From SHWC01 sp050173345 (GTDB taxonomy: Bacteria; Pseudomonadota; Alphaproteobacteria; UBA828), in NCBI GenBank assembly GCA_050173345.1, contig JBFXKW010000003.1:62001-126000 (forward strand): a stretch of 64,000 nucleotides of DNA, given 5' to 3'. Under the pieces are notes generated by a model, which was given only the letters and a program-made list of their open reading frames with translations, was not told the DNA's origin and made no database searches. The position numbers and the translations under genes were made by a program. This document shows positions 44,221 through 52,450 of this stretch, in pieces. Numbering within the stretch: the stretch's first letter is position 1; each line of letters opens with the position of its first letter.

Positions 44221-45084
44221 ATGTGGCGATCCGCCGAGAAACCCGAGAGCGCCGCGCCGGCGCCGGCCGAACGCCAAGCGGCCAGGAGCGACGCCGCCTA
44301 TGAGCGCAGCGTCAAGGTACATCCGCCCGAGGCGTTCGCGGCGATGCGCGTCGCCGGCCGGCTCGCCGCCGAGACGCTCGACTTCATCACGCCCCACGTC
44401 GAGCCCGGCATCACCACCGGCGAACTCGACCGGCTGTGCCATGACTTCATCGTCGAGCGCGGCGCGATCCCGGCGCCGCTCGGCTATCGCGGCTACCCGA
44501 AGTCGATCTGCACCTCGGTCAACCATGTGGTCTGCCACGGCATCCCGGGCGAGAAGAAGCTGCACAAGGGCGACATCCTCAACATCGACGTGACCGTGAT
44601 CGTCGATGGCTGGCACGGCGATTCGAGCCGCATGTACGGCGCGGGCGACGCGCCGGTGAAGGCGAGGCGCCTGATCGACATCACCTACGAGGCGATGATG
44701 CGGGGGATCGAGGTGGTTAGGCCCGGCGCGCGGCTTGGCGACATCGGCCACGCCATCCAGTCCTATGCCGAGGGCCATCGCTGCGCGGTGGTGCGTGATT
44801 TCTGCGGCCACGGCATCGGCCGCGTCTTCCACGACGCGCCGAACATCCTGCACTATGGCGAGCCGGGCACCGGGCCGGAGCTGGTCGAGGGCATGTTCTT
44901 CACCGTCGAGCCGATGATCAACCTCGGCACCTGGGAAGTGACGCTGCTCAAGGACGGCTGGACCGCGGTGACGCGGGACCGCTCGCTCTCGGCGCAGTTC
45001 GAACACACGCTCGGCGTCACCCGCGACGGCTACGAGATCTTCACCCTGTCGCCGGCGGGCTATACGCGGCCGCCCTATAGCTGA
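44221..45084 (+). CDS. map: Type I methionine aminopeptidase
   Basis: The 287-residue enzyme removes initiator methionine from nascent proteins. The five metal ligands are visible: Asp in DILNIDVTVIVDGWHGD (two Asp), His in CGHGIGRVFHD, Glu in FFTVEPMI and Glu in SAQFEHTLGV. An N-terminal extension of about 25 residues (Ala/Pro/Glu-rich) is longer than in E. coli. The radC gene follows within 10 bp. Confidence 0.96.
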   Translation: MWRSAEKPESAAPAPAERQAARSDAAYERSVKVHPPEAFAAMRVAGRLAAETLDFITPHVEPGITTGELDRLCHDFIVERGAIPAPLGYRGYPKSICTSVNHVVCHGIPGEKKLHKGDILNIDVTVIVDGWHGDSSRMYGAGDAPVKARRLIDITYEAMMRGIEVVRPGARLGDIGHAIQSYAEGHRCAVVRDFCGHGIGRVFHDAPNILHYGEPGTGPELVEGMFFTVEPMINLGTWEVTLLKDGWTAVTRDRSLSAQFEHTLGVTRDGYEIFTLSPAGYTRPPYS

Positions 45085-45093
45085 GCGCCGGCC

Positions 45094-45792
45094 GTGGGCG
45101 AGGCCCGCAAGCCGGATGACAAGCCGCACTATCTCGGCCATCGTGACCGGTTGCGCGAACGCTTCGCCAGAAGCGGCGCGGACGCGCTCGCCGATTACGA
45201 GCTGCTCGAGCTCTACCTTTATCTCGCCATCCCACGCCGCGATGTGAAGCCGCTGGCGAAGGCGCTGATCGCCCGCTTCGGCAGCCTCGGCGCCGTGCTC
45301 GCCGCGCCCGAGGACCGGCTCGTCGAGGTCAAGGGCCTCGGGCCGCACGGCGCGCAGGCGCTCAAGCTCGCCCACGCGCTCAGGCTGCGCGGCCTCAAGG
45401 AGGAGATCGCGGGGCGCACCGTGATCGGCTCGTGGGACGCGCTCCTCGACTATTGCCGGGCGCAGATGGCGTACCATGCGAGCGAGCAGCTCCGCGTGCT
45501 GTTCCTCGACGTCAAGAACGGCCTGATTGCCGACGAAGTGCAGCAGGAGGGCAGCATCAACCATGTCATGCTTTACCCGCGCGAGGTGGTGCGCCGGGCG
45601 CTGGCGCTCGGTGCCGCCGCGGTGATCCTGGTCCACAACCACCCGAGCGGCGACCCGACGCCATCGCAGGCCGACATCAAGCTGACCGGCGAGATGGTCG
45701 CGGCGGCCAAGGCGCTCGGCATCGCGGTGCATGACCACCTGATCATCGGCCGCGGCAGCCACAGCTCCTTTCGCACGCTCGGCCTGCTGTAG
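45094..45792 (+). CDS. radC: RadC-family JAMM protein
   Basis: The 232-residue protein has the RadC layout: an N-terminal helix-hairpin-helix region (ELLELYLYLAI; LVEVKGLGPHGAQALKLA) and a C-terminal MPN+/JAMM metal-binding domain with VHNHPSGDPTPSQAD. It was named for DNA repair, but its true role is unclear; fusion with transformation and recombination genes is known. It starts with GTG 10 bp after map, so the two are probably cotranscribed. Confidence 0.93.
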   Translation: MGEARKPDDKPHYLGHRDRLRERFARSGADALADYELLELYLYLAIPRRDVKPLAKALIARFGSLGAVLAAPEDRLVEVKGLGPHGAQALKLAHALRLRGLKEEIAGRTVIGSWDALLDYCRAQMAYHASEQLRVLFLDVKNGLIADEVQQEGSINHVMLYPREVVRRALALGAAAVILVHNHPSGDPTPSQADIKLTGEMVAAAKALGIAVHDHLIIGRGSHSSFRTLGLL

Positions 45793-45863
45793 CCGCACGC
45801 CCCATGTAAACGCGGCTTGCTTTTCGCAAGGTGCTGGGTGAATCTTTCATGAATCCAGATTTC

Positions 45864-45936
45864 TACAGGCGACAGGCTGAGTCCTGGCCTGTACGATTCG
45901 AGGCAAGCCACTGAACCAGCGAGGTTGCGGCCTGTC
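45864..45936 (+). ncRNA. Candidate structured RNA or leader before the PhoH-like gene
   Basis: Within the 277-bp gap after radC a strong hairpin forms from 45864-45870 with 45887-45893 (TACAGGC/GCCTGTA) topped by CAGG/CCTG. The segment GACAGGC (45871-45877) can alternatively pair with GCCTGTC (45930-45936), so two mutually exclusive folds exist. A clear intrinsic terminator follows at 46013-46041, just before the PhoH-like ATG. This could be a stand-alone small RNA or a regulatory leader. The segment AAGCC..TGAACCAGCGAGGTTGC faintly recalls 6S RNA, but I cannot confirm that. Confidence 0.35.
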
Positions 45937-46012
45937 CCATGGGTAATCCGTCACGACCCGCCGATCGCCGCGCCCGATCCCGCTTCCCCCGTTCGAGCGA
46001 CGCCAAGTGCCA

Positions 46013-46041
46013 AGGACGCTTCCCGTGAAGCGTCCTTTTTT
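46013..46041 (+). terminator. Intrinsic terminator 28 bp before the PhoH-like gene
   Basis: AGGACGCTTC (46013-46022) and GAAGCGTCCT (46027-46036) form a perfect 10-bp stem with a CCGT loop, followed by six T. This is the best intrinsic terminator in the window and reads on the plus strand only. It ends either the map-radC message, a small RNA, or a regulated leader of the PhoH-like gene. Confidence 0.85.
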
Positions 46042-46069
46042 CATGTCCGTCCAACACTGAGGGAATGCC

Positions 46070-46801
46070 ATGGCCAAGCGTGCCGCACGCCAATCCGCCG
46101 CGCAGTTCGGGGTCGTCGAGGATTTCCCGCCGTTTCCGGAGCGCTGGAACCTGCCTGACGACGAGCGCCGGGAGCAGCGCTATGTCCGGCGCGTGCGGCC
46201 CAAGAGCGAGGGCCAGCAGCGCCTGGTCGATGCGATCGACGGCTATGGCGTGGTGCTCGCGCTCGGCCCCGCCGGCACCGGCAAGACCTATCTCGCCATC
46301 GCCAAGGCGGTCGAGGCGCTGGAGGAAGGCGCGGTCGAGCGCATCGTGCTGTCGCGGCCCGCGGTCGGCGCGGGCGAAGACCTCGGCTACCTCCCCGGCC
46401 ATATCGAGGACAAGCTCGCGCCCTATCTGCGGCCGCTCTACGACGCGCTGACCGAGCGGCTCGGCGGCAAGCGGCTGAAGAAGCTGCTCGCCGACGGCGC
46501 GATCGAGATCGCGCCGGTCGCCTATATGCGCGGGCGCACGCTCAACAACGCCTTCGTCGTGATCGACGAGGCGCAGAACTGCACCGCGACCCAGATCAAG
46601 ATGCTGCTCACCCGGCTCGGCTGGCACTCGACCATGGTGGTGACCGGCGACCCGGACCAGAGCGACCTCTTGCCCGGCCTCTCCGGCATCGCCGAGGTCG
46701 CCGCGCGCCTCGCCGCCCTCGACACCGTCGCGGTCATCCGGCTCGGCGAACGCGACATCGTGCGCCACCCCCTGGTCGCGGAGATGCTGAGCGTGCTGTA
46801 G
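46070..46801 (+). CDS. PhoH-family ATPase, short form
   Basis: The 243-residue protein has the PhoH P-loop domain: Walker A LALGPAGTGKTYLA (about 63-76), RIVLSRPAVGAGEDLGYLPG, Walker B FVVIDEAQNCT and VVTGDPDQSDL. It lacks the N-terminal KH-like part of the longer PhoH/YbeZ proteins, resembling instead the short forms found in many bacteria and phages. PhoH proteins are linked to RNA metabolism and stress. No ybeY is adjacent. Confidence 0.9.
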   Translation: MAKRAARQSAAQFGVVEDFPPFPERWNLPDDERREQRYVRRVRPKSEGQQRLVDAIDGYGVVLALGPAGTGKTYLAIAKAVEALEEGAVERIVLSRPAVGAGEDLGYLPGHIEDKLAPYLRPLYDALTERLGGKRLKKLLADGAIEIAPVAYMRGRTLNNAFVVIDEAQNCTATQIKMLLTRLGWHSTMVVTGDPDQSDLLPGLSGIAEVAARLAALDTVAVIRLGERDIVRHPLVAEMLSVL

Positions 46802-46813
46802 GCTGGTCTTCTC

Positions 46814-46967
46814 GATGCGCGCTATCGGCCTTCGGCCTGCTTGAGCGCGCTCCATCCGGGTGAATGGCGACGGCACGGGCTCGTCTCTTTGATGCGCGCT
46901 ATCTGCCTTCGGCCTACTTGAGCGCGCTCCATCCGGGTGAATGGCGGCGGCACGGGCTCGTCTTCCG
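46814..46967. repeat. Two tandem 77-bp repeats
   Basis: Copies at 46814-46890 and 46891-46967 differ at only a few positions. Each starts GATGCGCGCTATC and ends with CACGGGCTCGTCT. They lie between the PhoH-like stop and the Sel1-repeat gene. The unit contains the palindrome AGCGCGCT and CCATCCGGGTGAATGG with short dyad arms. Nothing codes here that I can support. Confidence 0.85.
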
Positions 46968-47034
46968 GGCCGGCGCCGTATATCGTTCCGCATGGTCCTC
47001 GGCTACCGGGGGGCTTCAGATCGGGATTCCAGCC

Positions 47035-48267
47035 ATGGCCGTGACGTCAAGCCGCATGAGCCGTTGGAGGCGGGCGTCGATCGTCCTCGCACTCCTGCTG
47101 CTTCCTGTCCTCAGCCATTGCGGCATGTTCTCCGGGACCGAGGAGCCCGAGACCGAAGCTCCCAAGGCCGAGGCACCCGAGGCCGAACCGGCCGAGGCAG
47201 TCGAGGGCGAGGCGGTCGAGGAGACCGGCCGGGCGGGCTTGGCGCGCGCCTGCGAGGCGGGCGACGCCGCGCACTGCTTCGAACTCGGCAACATGCTCTA
47301 TACCGGGACGGACGGCCCGGCGGACAAGGCGCAGGCGCGGCTGTTCTACGAGCGGGCCTGCACGGGCGGCGCCTCAGTCGCCTGCGTCAACCTCGGCACC
47401 ATGCTGCGCGGCGGCGAAGGCGGCGCGCCGGACGAGCCGCGCGCGCGGGAACTCTACGCGGTCGCCTGCGGCCAAAACCTCGCCGACGGCTGCTACGCGT
47501 TCGCCACCATGCTCGATGCGGGCCAGGGCGGCGCGCAGGACAGGCCGCGCGCGCGGGAGCTGTTTGACGAGGCCTGCCGCGAGGGCGTCGCCAGCGCCTG
47601 CGTCAACCTCGGCAACATGCTGCTCACCGGCGGCGGCGCGGTGCCGCAGGACGAGCCGCGCGCCCGACTGCTCTACGGCCAGGCCTGCGAACGCGGCGCC
47701 GCGATCGGCTGCCGGAACCTCGGCGTCATGTTCGAGAACGGCCAGGGCGGCGAGCCGGACCCGTGGAATGCGCGGCAGCTCTACAGCAAGGCCTGCGAGG
47801 CGGGCGACGCCGATGGCTGCTCCTTCCTCGCCAATCTGTTCGTCACCGGCCAGGGCGGCGCGCAGGACGAGACGCGCGCCCGCGCGCTCTATGGCCAGGC
47901 CTGCAAGGGCGGCTCGGCGCTCGGCTGCTTCAACCTGGGCGGCCGGCTGCACAGCGGCGAAGGCGGGCCGCAGGACATGGCGGCGGCGCGCGAGCTGTTC
48001 GACGCGGCCTGCCGGGGCGGCTATGCCTCGGGCTGCTTCAACCTCGCGACCATGCTGATCCGTGGCGAAGGCGGCGCGCCGGACGAGCCGCGCGCGCTCG
48101 AGATGTTCGGCCACGCCTGCAAGGGCGGCAACGTGGTCGGCTGCCACAACATGGCGGTGATGTTCGAGACCGGCCGCGGCGGCGTGCTCGACCAGCCGCG
48201 CGCGATGAAGCTCTTCGAGGTCGCCTGCAAGGGCGGCTACCAGAAGAGCTGCGCGAAGCTGCAGTGA
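47035..48267 (+). CDS. Cysteine-rich Sel1-repeat protein, exported
   Basis: The 410-residue product starts at the ATG at 47035. A hydrophobic signal (VLALLLLPVLSHC) ends in a cysteine that could be lipidated, though His at -1 is unusual. A short Glu/Pro/Ala spacer follows, then about nine Sel1 repeats of 36-38 residues. Each has a pair of cysteines eight residues apart (for example ACTGGASVAC, ACKGGSALGC), the spacing that forms a disulfide in Helicobacter Hcp proteins. It should be a periplasmic or surface solenoid for protein-protein contact. Confidence 0.88.
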   Translation: MAVTSSRMSRWRRASIVLALLLLPVLSHCGMFSGTEEPETEAPKAEAPEAEPAEAVEGEAVEETGRAGLARACEAGDAAHCFELGNMLYTGTDGPADKAQARLFYERACTGGASVACVNLGTMLRGGEGGAPDEPRARELYAVACGQNLADGCYAFATMLDAGQGGAQDRPRARELFDEACREGVASACVNLGNMLLTGGGAVPQDEPRARLLYGQACERGAAIGCRNLGVMFENGQGGEPDPWNARQLYSKACEAGDADGCSFLANLFVTGQGGAQDETRARALYGQACKGGSALGCFNLGGRLHSGEGGPQDMAAARELFDAACRGGYASGCFNLATMLIRGEGGAPDEPRALEMFGHACKGGNVVGCHNMAVMFETGRGGVLDQPRAMKLFEVACKGGYQKSCAKLQ

Positions 48268-48277
48268 GGCTCGCACC

Positions 48278-48865
48278 TTGCGCCGGAAGGTCCGTGCCGG
48301 CCTTGCCGCGCTTTTCTGCGCCACGTTTCTCGTCGCCGAACCGGCCGAGGCCGCGGTCGACGAGACCGGCTTTCTCGGCATCAGGCTCGGCACGCCGCTT
48401 GAAGACGTGCTGACGGCGCAGCCGACCGCGCGCATCTGGCAGAAGACCAAGACCGAGCTGAACGGCTGCTATTTCCAGTATTCGATCCCGACCATCCTGG
48501 CGCTCGCGCCGGCCGAGGCGTGGCTGTGCGAGGCGCGCGGCCACCCGGATAAGCTTGTCACCGCGATCAGCGTCGAGGCATGGGCCAGCAAGCAGGGCTA
48601 TCTGCAACTGGTCGATGCGCTGACCGCGCGCTGGGGCCTCGCCCATTATTTCTGGGGCGGCTGCCTCAATTCGGCGGGCCACCCGACCGAGCAATACACC
48701 TGGCACCTGCCGTCGAGCCTGGTGCGCCTGATCAACCTCGACCTGCTCGAAGGCAAGCTGATGCTGCGCATCGAGCAGGCCGGCGACATCCTCGACTTCG
48801 GCCCAGGCGTCTGCCGCACGCCGCCCCTGGAGCTGCACCGTCTCGGCGAGGGGCGGCCGAGCTAG
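48278..48865 (+). CDS. Secreted protein of unknown function
   Basis: The 195-residue product has a signal peptide (residues 1-26, ending EPAEAA) and four cysteines in the mature part (in NGCYF, WLCEA, GGCLN and GVCRT) that could form two disulfides. No family is recognised. The only reasonable start is TTG at 48278, 8 bases after GAGG and 11 bp after the Sel1-repeat gene, so the two exported proteins probably form an operon and may work together. Confidence 0.6.
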   Translation: MRRKVRAGLAALFCATFLVAEPAEAAVDETGFLGIRLGTPLEDVLTAQPTARIWQKTKTELNGCYFQYSIPTILALAPAEAWLCEARGHPDKLVTAISVEAWASKQGYLQLVDALTARWGLAHYFWGGCLNSAGHPTEQYTWHLPSSLVRLINLDLLEGKLMLRIEQAGDILDFGPGVCRTPPLELHRLGEGRPS

Positions 48866-48905
48866 GCGCCGCGCCGCCCCTGCCACGGGAGTCGCCCGAT
48901 TGATT

Positions 48906-48956
48906 TCCCGTCATCACCGGGTCGCGGCGCTTCGCGCCGGCCCGGTGATGACGGGA
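48906..48956. terminator. Long perfect hairpin between convergent genes
   Basis: Sixteen bases (48906-48921) pair perfectly with 48941-48956, and the loop itself contains GGCGC/GCGCC. It lies between the secreted-protein gene and the dimethylformamidase gene, which converge. The outer stem (CGTCATCACCGGG) is related to REP family B. Confidence 0.65.
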
Positions 48957-48977
48957 ACTGACCAGCCGAATCCAATG

Positions 48978-51254
48978 TCAAACGATCTCCTCGATCGGGC
49001 CGTCCTCGGCGAAGCGTTGGAGCACGTTGCGGGTGAGGGTCGAGACGTTGTTGTCGAAGCCGTTGTGCGAGAGGCTGCCGCACCACGCGATGGAGGATGT
49101 CGAGAACACCGCGCCGCCCTGTGCCGTCGTGAAGAACACCAGGTCGGCGCGCACGCCGGCATCCTCCTCGCCGTTCGCGCCCGGCCGGTTGAAGTAGAGC
49201 TCCTCCGGCACCAGCATGGCGTTGGCCCTGTGGCCGAACGAGCAGGCGATCAGCATGGCGTTCGGCGGCGTGCCTTGCGCGTAGTCGATCCTGTCCATCT
49301 CGAGTCCGGCCGCGCCGCCGTTGATCCCGCCGAAATCGCCGATCATCTCGTCGCCGCCGACCCCGCGCATCAGCCAGGCGAGGCGCGGGTCGGCGGCGTC
49401 CGGCATCGGCACATAGCCGGTCGAGACGTCGAGGCCGTGCGAGCCGTAGCCGGTGCCGAAGATCTTCTGCGGCGGCCGGCCGCGCATGCGCCACAGCCCG
49501 CCGCGCTCGCCGGTCGTGCTGTGATGGTATTCGCCGCTGCGGGCGCGCCAAGCCTGATCGCCGCTCTCGCCCTTGCGCACCTCCATCAGCCACGGCTTGT
49601 CCGGATGCAGCGAAGTGATCCAGTAGAAGCCGTTGGCGCCGAGATACATGGCGCGGCCGCCGCCCGCGACATAGTCCTCGAAGGCGTCGAGCATGGCCTC
49701 GGTGCAGTATTCCGGGTGGCTGCCGGTCAGCACCACGTTGTAGCGGCGCAGCAGCGCCGCACCCTCGCGGTCGAGGTCGTGGTCGGTGATCACGTCGTAG
49801 GGCACGTCCTGGTGCTCCAGCCAGTCGACGAGCTGGAGGTCGGCCGGGAACGCCCAGACCATGCCGTATTCGTGGCGGTTGTGCGGGCGCATGGCGAGGA
49901 TCGGCCGGCGCCAGCTCGAATACTGCACGCCGCGCCCGTCGGCGTGATGCTCGTAGGTGGAGAGCCCGTACTTCGCCGGGTTCTCGTTGAGCTCGAGGTC
50001 GTGCGCGCTGAGCGTCGTGGTGACGCCGATGATCGCCTGGGCGACCGGCGAGCTCTGCATCACCAGCGAATTGGCGTAGGCGAGGTAAGTCAGCGTCGAG
50101 ACCAGGAACGCCGCCTTCGCCGTGGCGGTGCCGCGCGGCGGCGTGACGAAGAAGGGCACGCGGTCCACCTCGCCTTCGCTTTCGAGATGCACCGCATAGA
50201 TGCCGCTCGGCAGGTCATCCGGCACGCGCAGGTGGAACGACGGCTGCCAGCGGCAATCGTCGAGCGAATCCTCGTGGAACCAGAGCGCGCCGTACTGCTC
50301 CGGGCAGTGGGTGAAACGCTCCTCATGGCCGTCCCAGTTCCAGCCGGTCATGGCACGATCCGGCTGGTTGATGCAGCGGCCATGCAACGCGTTGCCCGAA
50401 ATATCGGTCGCCTCGTCGCTCGGGATGCCGCGCGGCGTGATGCCGTTCGCGAAGTCCCAATGGGCGAGGCGCGCGGCGCTCGGCACGGCGCCCGCGTGCA
50501 GCTCGTCGACCGAGGAGACGGCGCCGGGCCCGTAGAGCTTGGGGCTGTCGAGCTTGCCGTTGAAATTGCCGCGCGCGAGGCACTGCCCGTCGCGCCGGCC
50601 GGCCGCCTTGGCCGCGATCAGCAGCGGCGTGCCGGAATCGGCCGGCACGACGCGGAGCGCATCGCTCGCCGCCGCATTTGAATCGAGCGCGACGACGCGG
50701 CCGAGCCGGCTGTTCACCCGGTTGATCCTGGTTTCCTGCGAGAGCGCGAGGGTGCGGCGGGACAGGTCGAGCGTGACCGCGACGGAATACCAGATTTCGG
50801 GGAACAGGCGCTTCGGGCTGGCTATGCGCTGGGTTGTCGTGCCGTCGCCGGTGACAAAGCAAAGGAAACCGTCCTCGACGACGAGCGCCCAGCCGCGCGA
50901 GGCCGCCTCGTCGAAGCGGCCGATGACGGTCTGCGTCTGGCCGGGCGTGGTCGCGTAGAGGAAGAGATGGAGCGCGCCGCCTTGCGCAAGCGCGAGGCTT
51001 GCCTTCGGGTCGGGCACCTCGACGAAGCTCCCGGTCGTCGTCCATTGCGGGAAACCGTCATAGCCGCCGTCGATGTTCGACGGCACGCGGCGCGCCAGCG
51101 CTTCCGGCCCGCGCGGGTCGTCCCTGTCGTTCACGAGCCGGACCAGCGCGGCACTGTATTTCCGCGGCGTCCGGCAATCGACATGGAAGGCGAGCGTCTC
51201 GCCCGGCGCGACGTTCGGGCGGTCGCAATAGCCGGTGATCGCGAGATAGCTCAT
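48978..51254 (-). CDS. dmfA2: N,N-dimethylformamidase large (beta) subunit
   Basis: The 758-residue protein has the length and layout of the DMFase large subunit, which hydrolyses dimethylformamide to dimethylamine and formate with a mononuclear iron held by tyrosines and a glutamate. Visible are the N-terminal beta domain (ITGYCDRPNVAPGETLAFHV), a concanavalin-like middle domain (about 110-280), and the C-terminal catalytic part with YEHHADGRGVQYSSWRRP and the His-Pro-Glu segment TGSHPEYCTEAMLDAFEDY. It overlaps the small-subunit gene by 4 bp. The true substrate could be another small amide. Confidence 0.88.
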   Translation of the reverse strand: MSYLAITGYCDRPNVAPGETLAFHVDCRTPRKYSAALVRLVNDRDDPRGPEALARRVPSNIDGGYDGFPQWTTTGSFVEVPDPKASLALAQGGALHLFLYATTPGQTQTVIGRFDEAASRGWALVVEDGFLCFVTGDGTTTQRIASPKRLFPEIWYSVAVTLDLSRRTLALSQETRINRVNSRLGRVVALDSNAAASDALRVVPADSGTPLLIAAKAAGRRDGQCLARGNFNGKLDSPKLYGPGAVSSVDELHAGAVPSAARLAHWDFANGITPRGIPSDEATDISGNALHGRCINQPDRAMTGWNWDGHEERFTHCPEQYGALWFHEDSLDDCRWQPSFHLRVPDDLPSGIYAVHLESEGEVDRVPFFVTPPRGTATAKAAFLVSTLTYLAYANSLVMQSSPVAQAIIGVTTTLSAHDLELNENPAKYGLSTYEHHADGRGVQYSSWRRPILAMRPHNRHEYGMVWAFPADLQLVDWLEHQDVPYDVITDHDLDREGAALLRRYNVVLTGSHPEYCTEAMLDAFEDYVAGGGRAMYLGANGFYWITSLHPDKPWLMEVRKGESGDQAWRARSGEYHHSTTGERGGLWRMRGRPPQKIFGTGYGSHGLDVSTGYVPMPDAADPRLAWLMRGVGGDEMIGDFGGINGGAAGLEMDRIDYAQGTPPNAMLIACSFGHRANAMLVPEELYFNRPGANGEEDAGVRADLVFFTTAQGGAVFSTSSIAWCGSLSHNGFDNNVSTLTRNVLQRFAEDGPIEEIV

Positions 51255-51637
51255 GGCCGGGGCTCCTGCGCCAGGCCGAGCGCCGCGAGCCGGCGCCGGA
51301 ACACCGCGCGCACCGCCTCCGCCTCGGTGCGGTAACGCTCGCCCTCGACGATCTCTGGCGCCCTGCCCCGCCCCTGCATGACCGCGACGCGATACGCCTC
51401 GCCCGGCTTCTCGGCATAGATAAAGAGCTTGCCCCCGATCGGCGCCGAGCGGACGAAGACGAGCAGCCGCTGGAGCGCCGGGCTGTGCCGGCGGGTCGCA
51501 CCGGTCGGGTCCGCGTCGTATTCGGCGAGCAGCGCGGCTGTCACCGTCGGCCGCAGCGCCTTGACGCGCTCGGCGGTGAACCGCCTCACCCAGTCCTGCG
51601 TCTTGTCACGGTACTTGCCTGGATCGTCGATCGGCAT
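51251..51637 (-). CDS. dmfA1: N,N-dimethylformamidase small (alpha) subunit
   Basis: From the ATG at 51637 the product has 128 residues, close to the known small subunit of about 132. It matches that family in KYRDKTQDWVRRFTAERVKA, GGKLFIYAEKPGEAYRVAVM and the end FRRRLAALG. The small subunit packs on the large one and is needed for activity. An upstream in-frame ATG (51652) is possible. Order small then large with a 4-bp overlap is that of known dmfA1A2 operons. Confidence 0.85.
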   Translation of the reverse strand: MPIDDPGKYRDKTQDWVRRFTAERVKALRPTVTAALLAEYDADPTGATRRHSPALQRLLVFVRSAPIGGKLFIYAEKPGEAYRVAVMQGRGRAPEIVEGERYRTEAEAVRAVFRRRLAALGLAQEPRP

Positions 51638-51758
51638 GCGCACGCCCCCCATCGCACCTGTCGAGCCCTGCGGCGTCGAAGTCGGGAGACAAGCATGCAC
51701 TCCCCGCAGCGATCAACGCTCCGCCTTCCACCCTTGCCAAGCCGAGGTGGTTGCGATA

Positions 51759-51772
51759 GGTTACATGTAACC
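51759..51772. promoter_or_regulatory. Perfect palindrome upstream of the toxin-antitoxin pair
   Basis: GGTTACATGTAACC is a perfect 14-bp palindrome ending 16 bp before the antitoxin ATG. Autoregulation through a palindrome at the promoter is the rule for MazEF/PemIK systems, so this is a good operator candidate. Confidence 0.6.
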
Positions 51773-51788
51773 AGGAGCCGAGATTGGG

Positions 51789-52013
51789 ATGACCTCGACA
51801 TCGAAGCGAAACGCCTCCCGCACGAAGGTGCAGGCGCACCGGGCGCGTCTGCGCGCGCAAGGCCTGCGTCCCATTCAAATCTGGGTTCCCGACACAAGAT
51901 CGCCGGAATTCGCGGCGGAGGCGCACCGCCAGGCTCTCGCGCTTGCCAAGAGCCCGCACGAACCCGACAACCAAGCCTTCATCGACAGCATTTCAGAGCT
52001 GAAGTTCAAGTGA
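51789..52013 (+). CDS. MazE-family antitoxin (DUF3018)
   Basis: The 74-residue protein matches the DUF3018 antitoxin pattern: a basic N-terminus, RARLRAQGLRPIQIWVPDTR (DNA-binding ribbon region), then PEFAAEAHRQALALAKSPHE and an acidic end. It should neutralise the toxin encoded downstream and bind its own promoter. The toxin gene starts within its stop codon (GTGA). Confidence 0.88.
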   Translation: MTSTSKRNASRTKVQAHRARLRAQGLRPIQIWVPDTRSPEFAAEAHRQALALAKSPHEPDNQAFIDSISELKFK

Positions 52014-52339
52014 AGCGTGGTGAGGTTTGGAGTGCTGCCGGTGGGGAGGACTATGCCGGCAAGCCGCGACCTGTCGTGATCATCCAGGACGATCGCTTTG
52101 ATGCAACCCTATCCATCACGGTTTGCGCCCTGACGAGCAGTGCCACGGACGCACCACTTGCGCGCCCTATTGTCGAGCCCGATGGAACCAATGGGTTGCG
52201 GATAGCCTCCCGCCTGATGGTCGACAAGATCACCACGGTGCCGAAGACAAAGCTCGGAAAGCGCATCGGCAAGCTCGGCGATGCCGACATGCTCCGGCTC
52301 AACCGCGCGATCCTGGTGTGCCTCGGCCTTGCGGGATAG
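52010..52339 (+). CDS. MazF/PemK-family toxin (endoribonuclease)
   Basis: The 109-residue protein starts with GTG overlapping the antitoxin stop by 4 bp. It has the MazF start KRGEVWSAAGGEDYAGKPRP followed by VVIIQDDRFDAT, the conserved S/T segment TVCALTSSATDA, and VDKITTVPKTKLGKRIGKL. MazF toxins are mRNA interferases. The pair sits between the dimethylformamidase and hydantoinase operons, possibly stabilising this region. Confidence 0.9.
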   Translation: MKRGEVWSAAGGEDYAGKPRPVVIIQDDRFDATLSITVCALTSSATDAPLARPIVEPDGTNGLRIASRLMVDKITTVPKTKLGKRIGKLGDADMLRLNRAILVCLGLAG

Positions 52340-52450
52340 CGCCCTCGCCTTGACGGGGGCGGTTGCCGGAATCCAAACTGCGGCGAGCGTCACAGTGCAG
52401 CGCAGCAGGGCTTGCCGCCCCGGCGCGGACCAAGAAACACATAGGCCAGC

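Noticed and set aside
43950..44222. N-terminal extension of the CinA-like protein to 44222
   Set aside because: The extra 91 codons read through a REP element and a low-complexity Gly-rich stretch; family similarity begins at the ATG at 43949.
45793..46041. Definite 6S RNA gene
   Set aside because: Only one segment recalls 6S; I could not fold the whole region into the 6S shape, and zapA, its usual neighbour, is absent.
46814..46967. CRISPR-like array
   Set aside because: Only two adjacent 77-bp copies with no spacers and no cas genes.
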